The translations under genes and the position numbers were made by a program. Positions 16,114 to 28,822 of a stretch of DNA of 64,000 nucleotides are shown here, in pieces; position 1 is the first letter of the stretch; every line of letters begins with the position of its first letter. Origin of the DNA: Microbacterium suaedae (GTDB lineage Bacteria; Actinomycetota; Actinomycetes; Actinomycetales; Microbacteriaceae); assembly GCF_003254645.1 (NCBI RefSeq), contig NZ_PNFD01000003.1:496001-560000 (forward strand). Direction: 5' to 3'. The notes under the pieces are model-generated. The model was given only the letters and a program-made list of their open reading frames with translations. It did not search any database and was not told where the DNA came from.

Positions 16114-17334
16114 TCATCTGCCGTCGGCGATCGACATGAATCCCGCGAAAGCGAAGACTGCGGGCACGACGTAGAGAAACACGAGCGCTGCTCCCCATCC
16201 GATCGCACCGAGCATCCACCAGAACCCGGTGCGCCGATCTTCCAGACGAAGCCGAGTCCCGTCGTCTGCGATCCGCGGCGATGACTCAGCCCATCTCCCC
16301 CCGGGTGTTGCGAGGGCTGCTCGTATCGTCTCTCTGATCGGTGACACGTTGCCTTCCGGAACGCGATCGTCGCGGTAACGCGACGCATTGCGAAGGAACG
16401 GGCCCATGACTCCTCCGGCGATCTCCGCCACATCGTTCCACGGATCAGGATCCGAGAAGTCGGCCGCTCCTGGCCGGAAGAACACCACTCGGTCCCCGAC
16501 GACCTCCATGCTGAACGCATGCGCGTGATCGATCATGGCCGCCATGACGTCCGGGGTCAGCAAGAACAGCGCATCCCGCCCGTAGCCGGCGGGCGCGTAC
16601 ATCTGGAACCAGCGATCGAAATCGCCTTCAAGCGAGAGCGTCTGGTGCCTGGCCACATGCACCGGCAGCATCCGCGCGAGGCCCCCGTTCTCCGTGGAAT
16701 CAAGAACCATGTGCGGGAGCGGCACGGGCATTCGGAACGCGATGTACTGCCAGGATCCTGAACGCGATCCCCTTCGATATCCGATATTGCCGAACTCGAT
16801 GCGCTCCGCAACGAAGCGCGGGTAGCAGTGAGCGTGCCGCTCCGCGGTGATGAGCGAGGAGAACGCGGCTCCGCGCCGGGGCTGATACGCAAGCCCATTG
16901 GCGAATGCTGTGAGCATCTGTCGCCACTGTCGAATCCGTGCGCGAGATGACGGCGGCCTCGCCGCCCACCGACGCAGCCAGACGGCAGCGACGACCCAGA
17001 CCGCGAAGACGGCAGCACACACCACGATGTCCCTGATGTCTCGCGCTTCGATGCGGTTGTCCTGCAAGGTGTCGATGCGAACGCCGAGCACCATCAGCAC
17101 GATGCAGAGATACCAGAGCATCAGACAGTGATTGACATGCACGAGCACCTGACGCTTCGTCGGTACCCAGTGCGGCCGCGAGCTGAGCCGGTACTGCTGC
17201 ATCGCTTCCGCGATCTCGTGCTCAGGGGCTGAAAGCCAACGCAGATCCACCCGAGGCCTCCCGCCTTCTCGAAGATCGTAGAGCACCTCGTGCGACGGAC
17301 TCTGCTCGTGCGACGCCTCCCCCGTGGCGCGCAC
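16114..17334 (-). CDS. Hypothetical membrane protein with DUF3137-like middle region
   Basis: 406 residues from a GTG start. There are two membrane segments in the N-terminal third (LMLWYLCIVLMVLGV near residue 75 and VCAAVFAVWVVAAVWL near 110) and another pair near the C-terminus. Between them is a soluble domain with LEGDFDRWFQMYAPAGYGRDALFLLTPDVMA-like text (split here), resembling DUF3137 proteins. The function is unknown. It is the only gene of the islet between two tRNA-Ala-derived repeats (15912-15984 and 17545-17596). The frame and composition support a real gene; the family link is tentative. Confidence 0.7.
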   Translation of the reverse strand: MRATGEASHEQSPSHEVLYDLREGGRPRVDLRWLSAPEHEIAEAMQQYRLSSRPHWVPTKRQVLVHVNHCLMLWYLCIVLMVLGVRIDTLQDNRIEARDIRDIVVCAAVFAVWVVAAVWLRRWAARPPSSRARIRQWRQMLTAFANGLAYQPRRGAAFSSLITAERHAHCYPRFVAERIEFGNIGYRRGSRSGSWQYIAFRMPVPLPHMVLDSTENGGLARMLPVHVARHQTLSLEGDFDRWFQMYAPAGYGRDALFLLTPDVMAAMIDHAHAFSMEVVGDRVVFFRPGAADFSDPDPWNDVAEIAGGVMGPFLRNASRYRDDRVPEGNVSPIRETIRAALATPGGRWAESSPRIADDGTRLRLEDRRTGFWWMLGAIGWGAALVFLYVVPAVFAFAGFMSIADGR

Positions 17335-17544
17335 ATCGTGTCGAGCGTCGCATCACGTGACGAGTAGCCGAGGGCTGGTCGCCAGACGGAAGCTGAGGCG
17401 GATGCGCCGTACGAACCGGCATGCCGCACTGACGTGCTGCGGCGCCAGAATCGCCGTGCCGCCGACGATGTCGGGCTGCCGGTTCCAGTCCCCGAGTCTC
17501 GGGGATGCACCAGGTCTGAGCCTGGTCGAGCGCATCGGGGAGGT
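17335..17544. other. Gene-free spacer upstream of the islet membrane protein
   Basis: Together with the repeat at 17545-17596 and the sequence up to 17671, this 337-bp gap holds no supported gene. It contains the promoter region of the membrane-protein gene and the tRNA-derived repeat. Confidence 0.5.
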
Positions 17545-17596
17545 GAAGATGTGGAGCCTAGGAGATTCGAACTCCTGACATCCTGCTTGCAAAGCA
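17545..17596 (-). repeat. tRNA-Ala 3'-half repeat (att-like site)
   Basis: These 52 bp are identical to 19785-19836, that is the 3' half of tRNA-Ala(UGC), from within the anticodon arm to 7 bp past the end. The tRNA 5' half is absent. This is the usual footprint of site-specific integration into a tRNA gene, with the repeat acting as an attachment-site remnant. It separates the islet at 15985-17544 from the one at 17597-19784. No integrase gene remains. Confidence 0.75.
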
Positions 17597-17671
17597 TGTT
17601 GCGAACATGCATTATGCCTGGTCATAGGCAGCTTTTGGTTCGCGCGAGGCGCATTTGCGGCGCACCGGCTT

Positions 17672-18391
17672 TCACGGCCGGCTCCCGAGCAGCACCGGCA
17701 CCTGCGATCGGGTGACCAGGAACGCGTGGAGATCCCGGTCGAGCATGGCCGCTAGCCGCAGCGTGTCCTCGTGCGCTTCCTGCGCGCTGAGACGCGTCCG
17801 CTGGCCTGGCAGGGGCATCCCATTGACAAGCGGCTCGTGGTGGGCGACGCGGTTGCGCAGTTCATGGACGCGGCTCACCACAGCCAGTGCGTATTCGCGA
17901 TTCCACCGCTGATGGTCGGCCCGGGCCTGGGCGCGCCCACCGAGGAAGGCTTTGTCGAGCACGCCTCTCCACAGCACCTCATAGTCGCAGCGGATGCGGC
18001 GCGGGGGCTTACCGGCATGGTCACCCTTGTCGAGAAGCCCTCGCCAGAACCCAAACATACACTGGGCGACGAGCTTGCCCGGCGTCTTGGGCTCCTTGAC
18101 GCGACCCCAGGCCGTGCTCAGTGTGTTCATGGAGCGGTCGTCGAGCGGCATGGCCGTGTTCTCGTACCAGTCGACGCCCCACTTGGCCTCGAGCTGCGCA
18201 CTCATCGCGTTACGCAGCGCCACCTCGAGGATCGCGAGGTCGCCGAGGAAGGCAACCGCCAGGTCGCGGTCCCAGAGGTAGAGCTCGCGCGCCCGAACCG
18301 GATCCCCTGCAGCGGCGGAGAGATACGTGCCCATCCGCGTCGGAGTGACCGACCGATCCAATGCTGCGATGTGGTGGGCAGGCATCGACAC
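17672..18391 (-). CDS. Abi_2/AbiF-type HEPN protein (abortive-infection family)
   Basis: 239 residues from the GTG at 18391, which has AGGAGG 9 nt upstream; an ATG at 18385 is the alternative. The protein matches the Abi_2 (AbiD/AbiF) pattern: LWDRDLAVAFLGDLAILEVALRN near residues 39-61 and a C-terminal LRNRVAHHEPL. That last motif contains the HEPN RNase signature RxxxxH (Arg179 to His184). Family members are linked to phage defence and probably act as RNA-cleaving toxins. A structured sequence sits just upstream (18416-18488). It lies in an islet bounded by tRNA-Ala repeats and next to a broken IS, as expected for an acquired defence gene. Phage defence is inferred. Confidence 0.85.
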   Translation of the reverse strand: MSMPAHHIAALDRSVTPTRMGTYLSAAAGDPVRARELYLWDRDLAVAFLGDLAILEVALRNAMSAQLEAKWGVDWYENTAMPLDDRSMNTLSTAWGRVKEPKTPGKLVAQCMFGFWRGLLDKGDHAGKPPRRIRCDYEVLWRGVLDKAFLGGRAQARADHQRWNREYALAVVSRVHELRNRVAHHEPLVNGMPLPGQRTRLSAQEAHEDTLRLAAMLDRDLHAFLVTRSQVPVLLGSRP

Positions 18392-18415
18392 TGGACGAAG
18401 CCTCCTCTCCGATGT

Positions 18416-18488
18416 AGTCTGGTGGGGAAGTCCCCGGCATAAGCCTCTGTCGAACATGAGTCGGCATGCAGCCGGGGTTTTTCTTTGC
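18416..18488 (+). ncRNA. Candidate structured RNA upstream of the Abi gene (abiF-RNA-like)
   Basis: A 7-bp stem (18432-18438 with 18471-18477, CCCCGGC/GCCGGGG) is followed on the plus strand by TTTTT, like an intrinsic terminator. A competing hairpin GGGG-AAGT-CCCC (18424-18435) shares one arm, so the two folds exclude each other. No ORF is present. RNAs of the abiF motif are known to sit next to abiF genes, so this may be a divergent member transcribed opposite to the gene. The minus-strand reading would instead be a 5' leader. Strand and identity are inferred. Confidence 0.4.
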
Positions 18489-18512
18489 CTCCGAGCCTAA
18501 GCGACCCGCGAG

Positions 18513-19720
18513 GGTTACCGGCCAGAAAGTGTGGATGGGGTCTGGCGTGTCACCCGCGTCCTGCCCATCCCGCTCGGGACCAGAGCCCTTCGCCCGCGTC
18601 GAGCCCGGTGTCATAGAGCGCCGGGCCGATCGGTTCCTCGACCGGTGCCGGAGCGGTGATGGGTTCGACGGTCTTGGCGAGATCGAGAGCGTGTTCGAGC
18701 GGGAGCTCGTGCGGGGTGAGAAATCACTCGACCGCGCGACGGCGGTGTTCCTCGCTCATCCCGCGGTGTCGGCGCAGGATATCCCTGATCCGCGCGTTCA
18801 CTCCCTCGAGCGGGCTGGTGGTGCGCGGGTTGCCGTAGGTGATGTGGGTGAAGATGAGGTTCTTCCGAACGCCCAGGCGGACCAGCAGCCAGGCTTTCCG
18901 GAGCCGGTCATGGGTGAATCCGAACTGGCCATTGCGGAGCAGTGTCCGCTCGGTCGTGAGGTGACCGAATGACTGCCACCATTGCTCCAGGCGCAGTTGC
19001 CATTCGATCGCGGCATCCGCGTCGTGGACGGAACTGAGGTCCATCACCAGGTGCCACTGCGCGCGCCCTGCCGGGGTTCGCGGTTTGAGGGTGAGATGAC
19101 GGGTGATGTCATCTGCGGGCGGAACAGGCAGCGTTGGTGCTTCGTCTCGGGCCAGGCCTGTCGCAGCGCGGACGGGAGACCGCTGCCGCCGTCGGAGACG
19201 ACGATGCCGGGAGCGGGGATCTGCTCGAACAGTGCTTTCCAGGCCGCGGTGTTCTCTCTCGCGCAGCATTGCCAGGCGAGGACTCTGCCGGTGTCGCTGA
19301 GAGCGATGAGCAGGCACCAGGAGCCGATGTGGATGCCATCGATGAGGACCGCGTGATAGGGGGCCCAGTCGCGGGGAAATGCCCCAGCACCACGCGGTCC
19401 GGCGGCGGAACGAGCGCCCGGTGGCCGTCCCGTCGATCTCGGCATGGGTGAGTTTCCCGGTGAGCCAGCACGCGAAAGCGCGGAGCCGTTCGCGGGCGGT
19501 CACGTCAGGTCGGCGGCGCACGCTCGAGGATCCGCAGGGCGGGCAGCGCGAGCGTTGGGTTCCGGAGCGGTGTTTCCGGCTCTTGACCAGTTTGCTGCCG
19601 CATACCAGACAGTTCGCCGGAAGGTCCACGAGTAAGCCTCGCAGACCATGACTGTTCTCTTTCTACCGCGCGATCACGCGGCTAGATCACGGAGTCATCC
19701 ACTCCTTTTGGCCGATAACC
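18513..19720 (-). mobile_element. IS1249-like (IS256-related) insertion sequence, inactive
   Basis: Imperfect terminal inverted repeats can be seen: GGTTACCGGCC starting at 18513 and its partner GGTTATCGGCC read on the other strand, ending at 19720. About 20 of the first 25 positions match. The element is about 1.2 kb with one frameshifted transposase gene. No target-site duplication of 8-9 bp is visible at the two edges, so the insertion is old or was rearranged. It sits in the same islet as the Abi gene. Confidence 0.65.
18724..19629 (-). pseudogene. IS1249-family transposase, frameshifted
   Basis: The N-terminus (CLVCGSKLVKSRKHRSGTQR, then a second Cys pair) is the zinc-ribbon start of IS1249-type transposases. 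The catalytic middle (VLIDGIHIGSWCLLIALSDT and VSDGGSG) is found only in another frame (19044-19445). The C-terminus (TTSPLEGVNARIRDILRRHRG) returns to the first frame. At least two compensating shifts are therefore needed, and no full-length transposase can be made without frameshifting. Confidence 0.8.
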
Positions 19721-19750
19721 CCCTGCCTTCAGCTACGCCGCAACGCGAAA

Positions 19751-19781
19751 CGGCCGGATCCGCTTAGTGCGGATCCGGCCG
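19751..19781 (-). terminator. Terminator of the tRNA-Ile/tRNA-Ala transcript
   Basis: A perfect 13-bp stem (19751-19763 with 19769-19781, 5-nt loop) followed on the minus strand by TTTCG, 11 nt after the tRNA-Ala gene. Confidence 0.75.
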
Positions 19782-19791
19782 TTCGAAGATG

Positions 19792-19864
19792 TGGAGCCTA
19801 GGAGATTCGAACTCCTGACATCCTGCTTGCAAAGCAGGCGCTCTACCAACTGAGCTAAGGCCCC
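19792..19864 (-). tRNA. tRNA-Ala(UGC)
   Basis: A 73-nt cloverleaf with anticodon TGC in the loop TTTGCAA, all stems paired, and the G3:U70 pair that defines tRNA-Ala. It follows tRNA-Ile by 14 bp and is probably co-transcribed with it, in the usual actinobacterial position after gyrA. Its 3' half is repeated at 17545-17596. Confidence 0.95.
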
Positions 19865-19878
19865 GTGAGGAGGGATGG

Positions 19879-19952
19879 TGGGGCTACCAGGACTTGAACC
19901 TGGGACCTCTTCATTATCAGTGAAGCGCTCTAACCGCCTGAGCTATAGCCCC
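19879..19952 (-). tRNA. tRNA-Ile(GAU)
   Basis: A 74-nt cloverleaf with anticodon GAT in the loop CTGATAA and a well-paired acceptor stem (GGGGCTA/TAGCCCC). It lies between DUF3566 and tRNA-Ala. Confidence 0.95.
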
Positions 19953-20077
19953 GTATCACCAGCAGGCTCACCTGCCAACCTGCAAGAGCATACATCACCG
20001 CGACGACGCTCTCCAATTCGCCCCTGCGCCCCGGGCGTGGCGCGCTCCGTCGCTGCCGCCTTCGACGCCACAGAACT

Positions 20078-20138
20078 CGGAGATCTCACGAAACGAGGGC
20101 CGGATTCACCGAACCGCCCTCGTTTCGTGAGATCTCCG
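20078..20138. repeat. Long perfect inverted repeat (REP-like)
   Basis: A 23-bp perfect inverted repeat (20078-20100 with 20116-20138) with a 15-nt loop, containing CTCACGAAACGAGGGC. It is much longer than a terminator needs and lies beyond the DUF3566 terminator, so it may be a dispersed intergenic repeat. No other copy was seen in this window. Confidence 0.7.
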
Positions 20139-20174
20139 CAATCCGTGACGTCCGCGACACCCCGACACGCGAAA

Positions 20175-20202
20175 GTGCCCCGGGGCCGCAACCCCGGGGC
20201 AC
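20175..20202 (-). terminator. Terminator after DUF3566
   Basis: A perfect 11-bp GC-rich stem (20175-20185 with 20192-20202, 6-nt loop) 10 nt after the DUF3566 stop, followed on the minus strand by TTTCGC. Confidence 0.75.
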
Positions 20203-20212
20203 CTCAGCGAAC

Positions 20213-20613
20213 TCAGTTCGAGGTGAAGCCGACGAGCAGACCGCCCGTGATCTTCACGCACATGTTGTAGATGCCGGCGGCGACCGCACCCATCACCGTC
20301 ACGACGATGAGGTTGAGGATCGCGACGACGGAGCCGAACGCGAACACCTGCGGCAGGCCGACCGCGGCTTCGATGGAGAAGCGGCCGTCGCTGAAGCTGC
20401 CGATGAACTCATCGACCTGGCTGATGAGTCCCGTCGACTGGATCACGAGGAACATGAGCACGAACGACACGAGCGTGACGATCGCGATGGCGATCGCGAC
20501 GAGGAAGGACAGCTTCACGGCCGACCAGAAGTCGATGTAGACGAGGCGCAGGCGCACCTGCTTCGACGAGGTCTTCTGCGCGGACTTCTTCGCGAGCTTG
20601 TCGGCTACCGTGC

Positions 20614-20617
<4 letters not shown>
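20213..20617 (-). CDS. DUF3566 membrane protein
   Basis: 134 residues: a polar, Lys/Ser-rich N-terminus of about 20 residues, then [23 protein letters not shown] and a second membrane segment near the C-terminus ([20 protein letters not shown]). This is the small two-span protein that follows gyrA in most actinobacteria. Its function is unknown. Its ATG overlaps the gyrA stop by 4 bp (ATGA), so it is translated from the gyrase transcript. A strong hairpin closes the operon. Confidence 0.92.
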
Positions 20618-23175
<2,558 letters not shown>

Positions 23176-23206
23176 AAGTCTGTCTCTCTTCGCGGTCCGT
23201 CGTCGA

Positions 23207-25318
<2,112 letters not shown>

Positions 25319-25361
25319 TTACCCGCTCCCGCGGCTCGAAACGCCAGAATTGGCCCTCTGA

Positions 25362-25388
25362 CGCGAGAAAACACCCTCGGACAGGGTG
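25362..25388 (-). terminator. Intrinsic terminator after DUF721
   Basis: CACCCT-GTCCG-AGGGTG read on the minus strand (25372-25388), followed by TTTTCTCGCG, 10 nt after the DUF721 stop. Confidence 0.75.
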
Positions 25389-25397
25389 CGACCCGTC

Positions 25398-25892
25398 CTA
25401 ACCGTAGGTATCGCGCGGGCCACGCCCCTGAACGCGTCTGAAGCCGTGTTTCCACGTGGGGACGTCGGGGCCGAAGAATCGGATCTCCTTCACGCCCGCA
25501 TCCGGATACAGCTCGAGGATCCGGGTGAGGAAGCTCGCCCGCATGAGATGCATCTGCTTGCTGCGCGCCGTCGAGTCACATCGGACCACGACGAGGCCCT
25601 GCGCGAAGGTCTCGATGTGCGAGTGCGTCGCGTTGTCCGGACCGGCGATCTCCTCCCAGTTGAGCGCCAGCTCCTCGCGTTCCAGCTGCGGCCCCCACCC
25701 GCTCGACGTGGTGAGCGCCGAGATCGCGTCGCCCAGAGTTCCCGGATCCCGGCCCTTCGTGAACGGCTGGCTGCCATCGGGGTCTCCGCGTCGCCGTCGC
25801 TTCCGCTGCGCGGCCCTGCTCATCGGCAGGCCGCGCAGCCGGAGATACGTGGCGATCGTCTCGGGGACTCCCGGAGGACGCTCTCCGCTCAC
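25398..25892 (-). CDS. DUF721 (DciA-like) protein
   Basis: 164 residues. The C-terminal KH-like DUF721 domain has VVRCDSTARSKQMHLMRASFLTRILELYP-type text; the N-terminal half is basic and disordered (RAAQRKRRRRGD). DciA-type DUF721 proteins load the replicative helicase in bacteria that lack DnaC. The origin-proximal dnaN-recF-DUF721 order is conserved in actinobacteria and fits a replication role. Its GTG start overlaps the recF stop (GTGA). The helicase-loading function is from the family, not shown here. Confidence 0.88.
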   Translation of the reverse strand: MSGERPPGVPETIATYLRLRGLPMSRAAQRKRRRRGDPDGSQPFTKGRDPGTLGDAISALTTSSGWGPQLEREELALNWEEIAGPDNATHSHIETFAQGLVVVRCDSTARSKQMHLMRASFLTRILELYPDAGVKEIRFFGPDVPTWKHGFRRVQGRGPRDTYG

Positions 25893-27070
25893 GATGCCTC
25901 ACCCTCGTCGAGGGGGTGGTCGTCGAGCGAGCCGAGGATCTGACCGGCCTCGATGCGCACGGCGTTCTCGCGCAGAGGATCCGGGATGTCTCGTGCGACC
26001 GCGGCCGTGACGATCACCTGCTCGTATCCCGCGACGACGCCCGCGAGGCGACCGCGTCGTGCGGCGTCGAGCTCGGCGAAGACGTCGTCGAGGATGAGGA
26101 TCGGATCGCCGCCCGGCGATTCGGCGCGCAGCAGCTCAGCCGACGACAGTCGCAATGCGAGCGCCATCGACCAGCTCTCACCGTGCGAGGCATATCCCTT
26201 GACGGGGAGGCCTCGCAGGCGCAGCACGAGATCGTCGCGATGGGGACCGACGAGAGTGAGCCCGCGCTCGAGCTCCTGCGCGCGCCGCGCTGCGAGTGCC
26301 TGCCGGAACTGGTCCTCGGTCGCGCCGACCTCCGATATCTCCTCGACTCCGTCGCCCTCCTCCGGATCGGCTCCGCCGATCGAGAGCGCCCACGCGATCT
26401 CCGGAGTATGGTCCTCGCCGGCGATCGCCGCGTAGGCGCGCGCCAGCGGATCCGTGAGATCGGCCGCGAGGCGCCGACGGGCGTCGATGATCTGGGAGCC
26501 GAGCGCGACGAGCTTGTCGTCCCATACGTCGAGGGTCGTCAGCTGCTCGACCTTCATGCCCCGCGCCCGAGCCGACTTCAACAGGGTCGTGCGTTGCTTC
26601 AGCGTGCGGTCGTAGTCGCCGAGGATGCTCGCCATCCGGGGCGTGCGCTGCACGAGCAGCTGATCTGCAAAGCGCCGACGTGCCGACGGATCGCCTCGGA
26701 CGATCGTCAGATCCTCGGGAGCGAACAGCACCGCCTGCGCGTACCGGGGCAGCTCGTTCGTGCGGACCGGATTGCCGGAGACCCGTGCTTTGTTGGCCCC
26801 CTGCTTGTTGATCTGCAGCTCGAGCGTCACGTTCCGCGTGCCGTGTGCGAGGCGGGCCCGGACGAATGCTGCGTCCTTCCCTTCGCGCACCAGGGGCGCA
26901 TCGGCGGAGACCCGATGTGAGCCGAGTGTCGCGAGGTAGGCGACAGCCTCCGCGAGATTCGTCTTGCCCTGGCCGTTGCGGCCGACAAGGAGGTTCGTGC
27001 CGGGTTGCAGCTCGAGCTCCGCCTGCGCGTAGTTGCGGAAGTCGACGAGGCTCAGGTGCTCGACGATCAC
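25889..27070 (-). CDS. recF: DNA replication and repair protein RecF
   Basis: 393 residues from a GTG start. It begins VIVEHLSLVDFRNYAQAELEL, with Walker A GRNGQGKTN near residue 31 and the SMC-like signature and Walker B in the C-terminal third (ILILDDVFAELD). RecF helps load RecA at gaps in the RecFOR pathway. It is slightly longer than typical RecF (about 360-380) owing to an acidic insert near residue 250 (ADPEEGDGVEE). It follows dnaN by 10 bp and overlaps DUF721, so the three form one operon. Confidence 0.97.
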   Translation of the reverse strand: MIVEHLSLVDFRNYAQAELELQPGTNLLVGRNGQGKTNLAEAVAYLATLGSHRVSADAPLVREGKDAAFVRARLAHGTRNVTLELQINKQGANKARVSGNPVRTNELPRYAQAVLFAPEDLTIVRGDPSARRRFADQLLVQRTPRMASILGDYDRTLKQRTTLLKSARARGMKVEQLTTLDVWDDKLVALGSQIIDARRRLAADLTDPLARAYAAIAGEDHTPEIAWALSIGGADPEEGDGVEEISEVGATEDQFRQALAARRAQELERGLTLVGPHRDDLVLRLRGLPVKGYASHGESWSMALALRLSSAELLRAESPGGDPILILDDVFAELDAARRGRLAGVVAGYEQVIVTAAVARDIPDPLRENAVRIEAGQILGSLDDHPLDEGEAS

Positions 27071-27080
27071 GGCGAACGCG

Positions 27081-28226
27081 TCAGCGCAGAAGCAGGTTCG
27101 GCTGCAACAGGTACTTGAAGTTGTCGCTCGCGGCGTCGTCGACCGACGTCTGCGCCGTCACGAGGATCGGGCTGAGCTTGTTCGCGTTGTCGCTCGACGT
27201 GAACGTGATTCGCGCGAACTCGCTCTTCACAGCGCCGAGCGCGTCGAGGAGGTACTGCGGGTTCAGACCGATCGTGACCTCGTCGCCGCCCGTCAGGGTC
27301 GCATCGACCGACTCCGACGCGCGCGCCTGGTCTCCGCCCGCGGCGTCCATCGTGACCTCGTTCTGGCCGAACGTGAACCGAAGAGGAGCCGAGCGATCGA
27401 GAACGAGGGCGACGCGGCGCACCGCCTCGCTGAGGTCGCTCGTCGAGACGACGGCATAGTGGCCGGTCTGCTCGGGGAACAGGCGCTTGACGGGAGGGAA
27501 GTTGCCCTTGATGAGCAACGAGGTCACCGTCTTGTTGCCCGCCGTGAAGGCGATGATCTCGCGGTCTCCCGACCCCGAGAACGCGATCGAGATGTTCCCT
27601 CCGTGGGAGAACGTCTTGCCGACCTCGGTGAGAGTGCGGGCGGGTACGAGAGCCTGCGACTCTTCCTGTCCGCCGTCCCAGTCGATGTCGCGGAGCGCGA
27701 CCCGGTACCGGTCGGTCGCGACGAGACTCAGCTGCGTGCCGCTGACGGCGAGCTGCACGCCCGTGAGAACCGGGGTCACGTCGTCGCGCGACGCTGCGAA
27801 CGCCACCTGTGAGATCGCAGTCGCGAAGTCCTCGCCCGGGACGAGCCCGGACTCGCCCGTGACCTCGGGGATCGCGGGGTATTCCTCGACGGGCATCGAC
27901 GCGAGCGCGAACCGTGCGGGGCCGCAGACGACGGCGACATTGCCGTCTTCCTCGGTCGAGACCTCGATCGGAGCGTTCGGCAGGCGGTTTGCGATGTCGT
28001 TCAGAAGTCGACCGTGGACGAGGATCGTGCCGGGCTCGTCGATCGTCGCCTCGATCGTCGTCCGGGCGGATGCCTCGTAGTCGAACGCGGACAGGGAGAG
28101 CGCACCATCGTCGGTCGCCTCAATGAGCACGCCAGCGAGGATCGGCTGCGGGTTGCGCTGCGGCAGCAGCTTGACGACGAACGAGACCGCCTCGCTGAAG
28201 ACGTCGCGGTTCACGTGGAACTTCAC
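27081..28226 (-). CDS. dnaN: DNA polymerase III beta sliding clamp
   Basis: 381 residues from GTG at 28226 (VKFHVNRDVFSEAVSFVVK, the canonical start). GGGAGAG lies 7 nt upstream. An ATG at 28241 would add five residues. The three-domain clamp fold is supported by the length and the standard end ILVTAQTSVDD ... FKYLLQPNLLLR. DnaN rings DNA and tethers polymerase III and other partners. It is the first gene of dnaN-recF-DUF721 and lies directly beside the origin. Confidence 0.97.
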   Translation of the reverse strand: MKFHVNRDVFSEAVSFVVKLLPQRNPQPILAGVLIEATDDGALSLSAFDYEASARTTIEATIDEPGTILVHGRLLNDIANRLPNAPIEVSTEEDGNVAVVCGPARFALASMPVEEYPAIPEVTGESGLVPGEDFATAISQVAFAASRDDVTPVLTGVQLAVSGTQLSLVATDRYRVALRDIDWDGGQEESQALVPARTLTEVGKTFSHGGNISIAFSGSGDREIIAFTAGNKTVTSLLIKGNFPPVKRLFPEQTGHYAVVSTSDLSEAVRRVALVLDRSAPLRFTFGQNEVTMDAAGGDQARASESVDATLTGGDEVTIGLNPQYLLDALGAVKSEFARITFTSSDNANKLSPILVTAQTSVDDAASDNFKYLLQPNLLLR

Positions 28227-28380
28227 GTAACTCTCCCTCATGTGCGGAAAAAGCCAGTGCGACACGAAGACTCCGCACCGGTCGGTGCGCACATGTCGCG
28301 GGGAACCAATGCTAGTGGTTCCGCTCGACCGCTCGTCGCATGGTCTCGGCTGTGGTCATCGGAGGCCGCCCTTCATCAGA

Positions 28381-28765
28381 GTGTTCTCTTAACGGCGTTA
28401 ACAGCTGTGGAGAATGTGGATAACTCTGTGGAGCGCAGTCGGCAGTAGGAAACTACACCCGTGTGAGTTGTGGATGCCGTGCGGAGGGGGCGTGGAAGCG
28501 CGGGAGGGGGCCGATCGGTCGCCCACAGCGGTTTTCACACATCGAGCGCGTGTCGTACACAGTCGGCGAGGCGTGTCTCCACAGTTATCCACAGCTTCTC
28601 CACACGGTGGAGAACTCTTAACGTCTGATCGGGGGACCTGTCAAGACCCTCCTGTGGATGACGTCACCTCGCGTTCACCTTGGACGCGCCCGGGATCCGC
28701 GTGATCACGCGAAGAACCCCCGGTGAGAGGACCGGGGGTTCTGTGGATAACTTGTGGATAAGTCG
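28381..28765. other. oriC: Chromosomal replication origin region (oriC) between dnaA and dnaN
   Basis: The 596-bp gap between dnaA and dnaN has no gene. Perfect DnaA boxes (TTATCCACA or its complement) are at 28415-28423, 28585-28593, 28742-28750 and 28753-28761, with several near-matches containing TCCACA or TGTGGA between them. A TTAACG-G-CGTTAA palindrome (28389-28401) may belong to the unwinding region. The location between dnaA and dnaN is typical of actinobacterial oriC. Confidence 0.88.
28713..28742. terminator. Hairpin between dnaA and the origin
   Basis: A perfect 12-bp stem (28713-28724 with 28731-28742, 6-nt loop) about 80 nt after the dnaA stop. There is no T-tract. It probably stops dnaA transcription before the origin and touches the first of two adjacent DnaA boxes. 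Confidence 0.6.
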
Positions 28766-28822
28766 TCAGGATCGCGACGAATCATGGGATCCGTCCGTGG
28801 ATGGATCGGGGGACGCACCCCG

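Noticed and set aside
17434..17715. Open frame crossing the tRNA-derived repeat
   Set aside because: It is created by the tRNA fragment and has no coding features.
28213..28226. GTTCACGTGGAAC near the dnaN start as a parS site
   Set aside because: The half-sites are one base too short and the sequence is the conserved dnaN N-terminal coding region.
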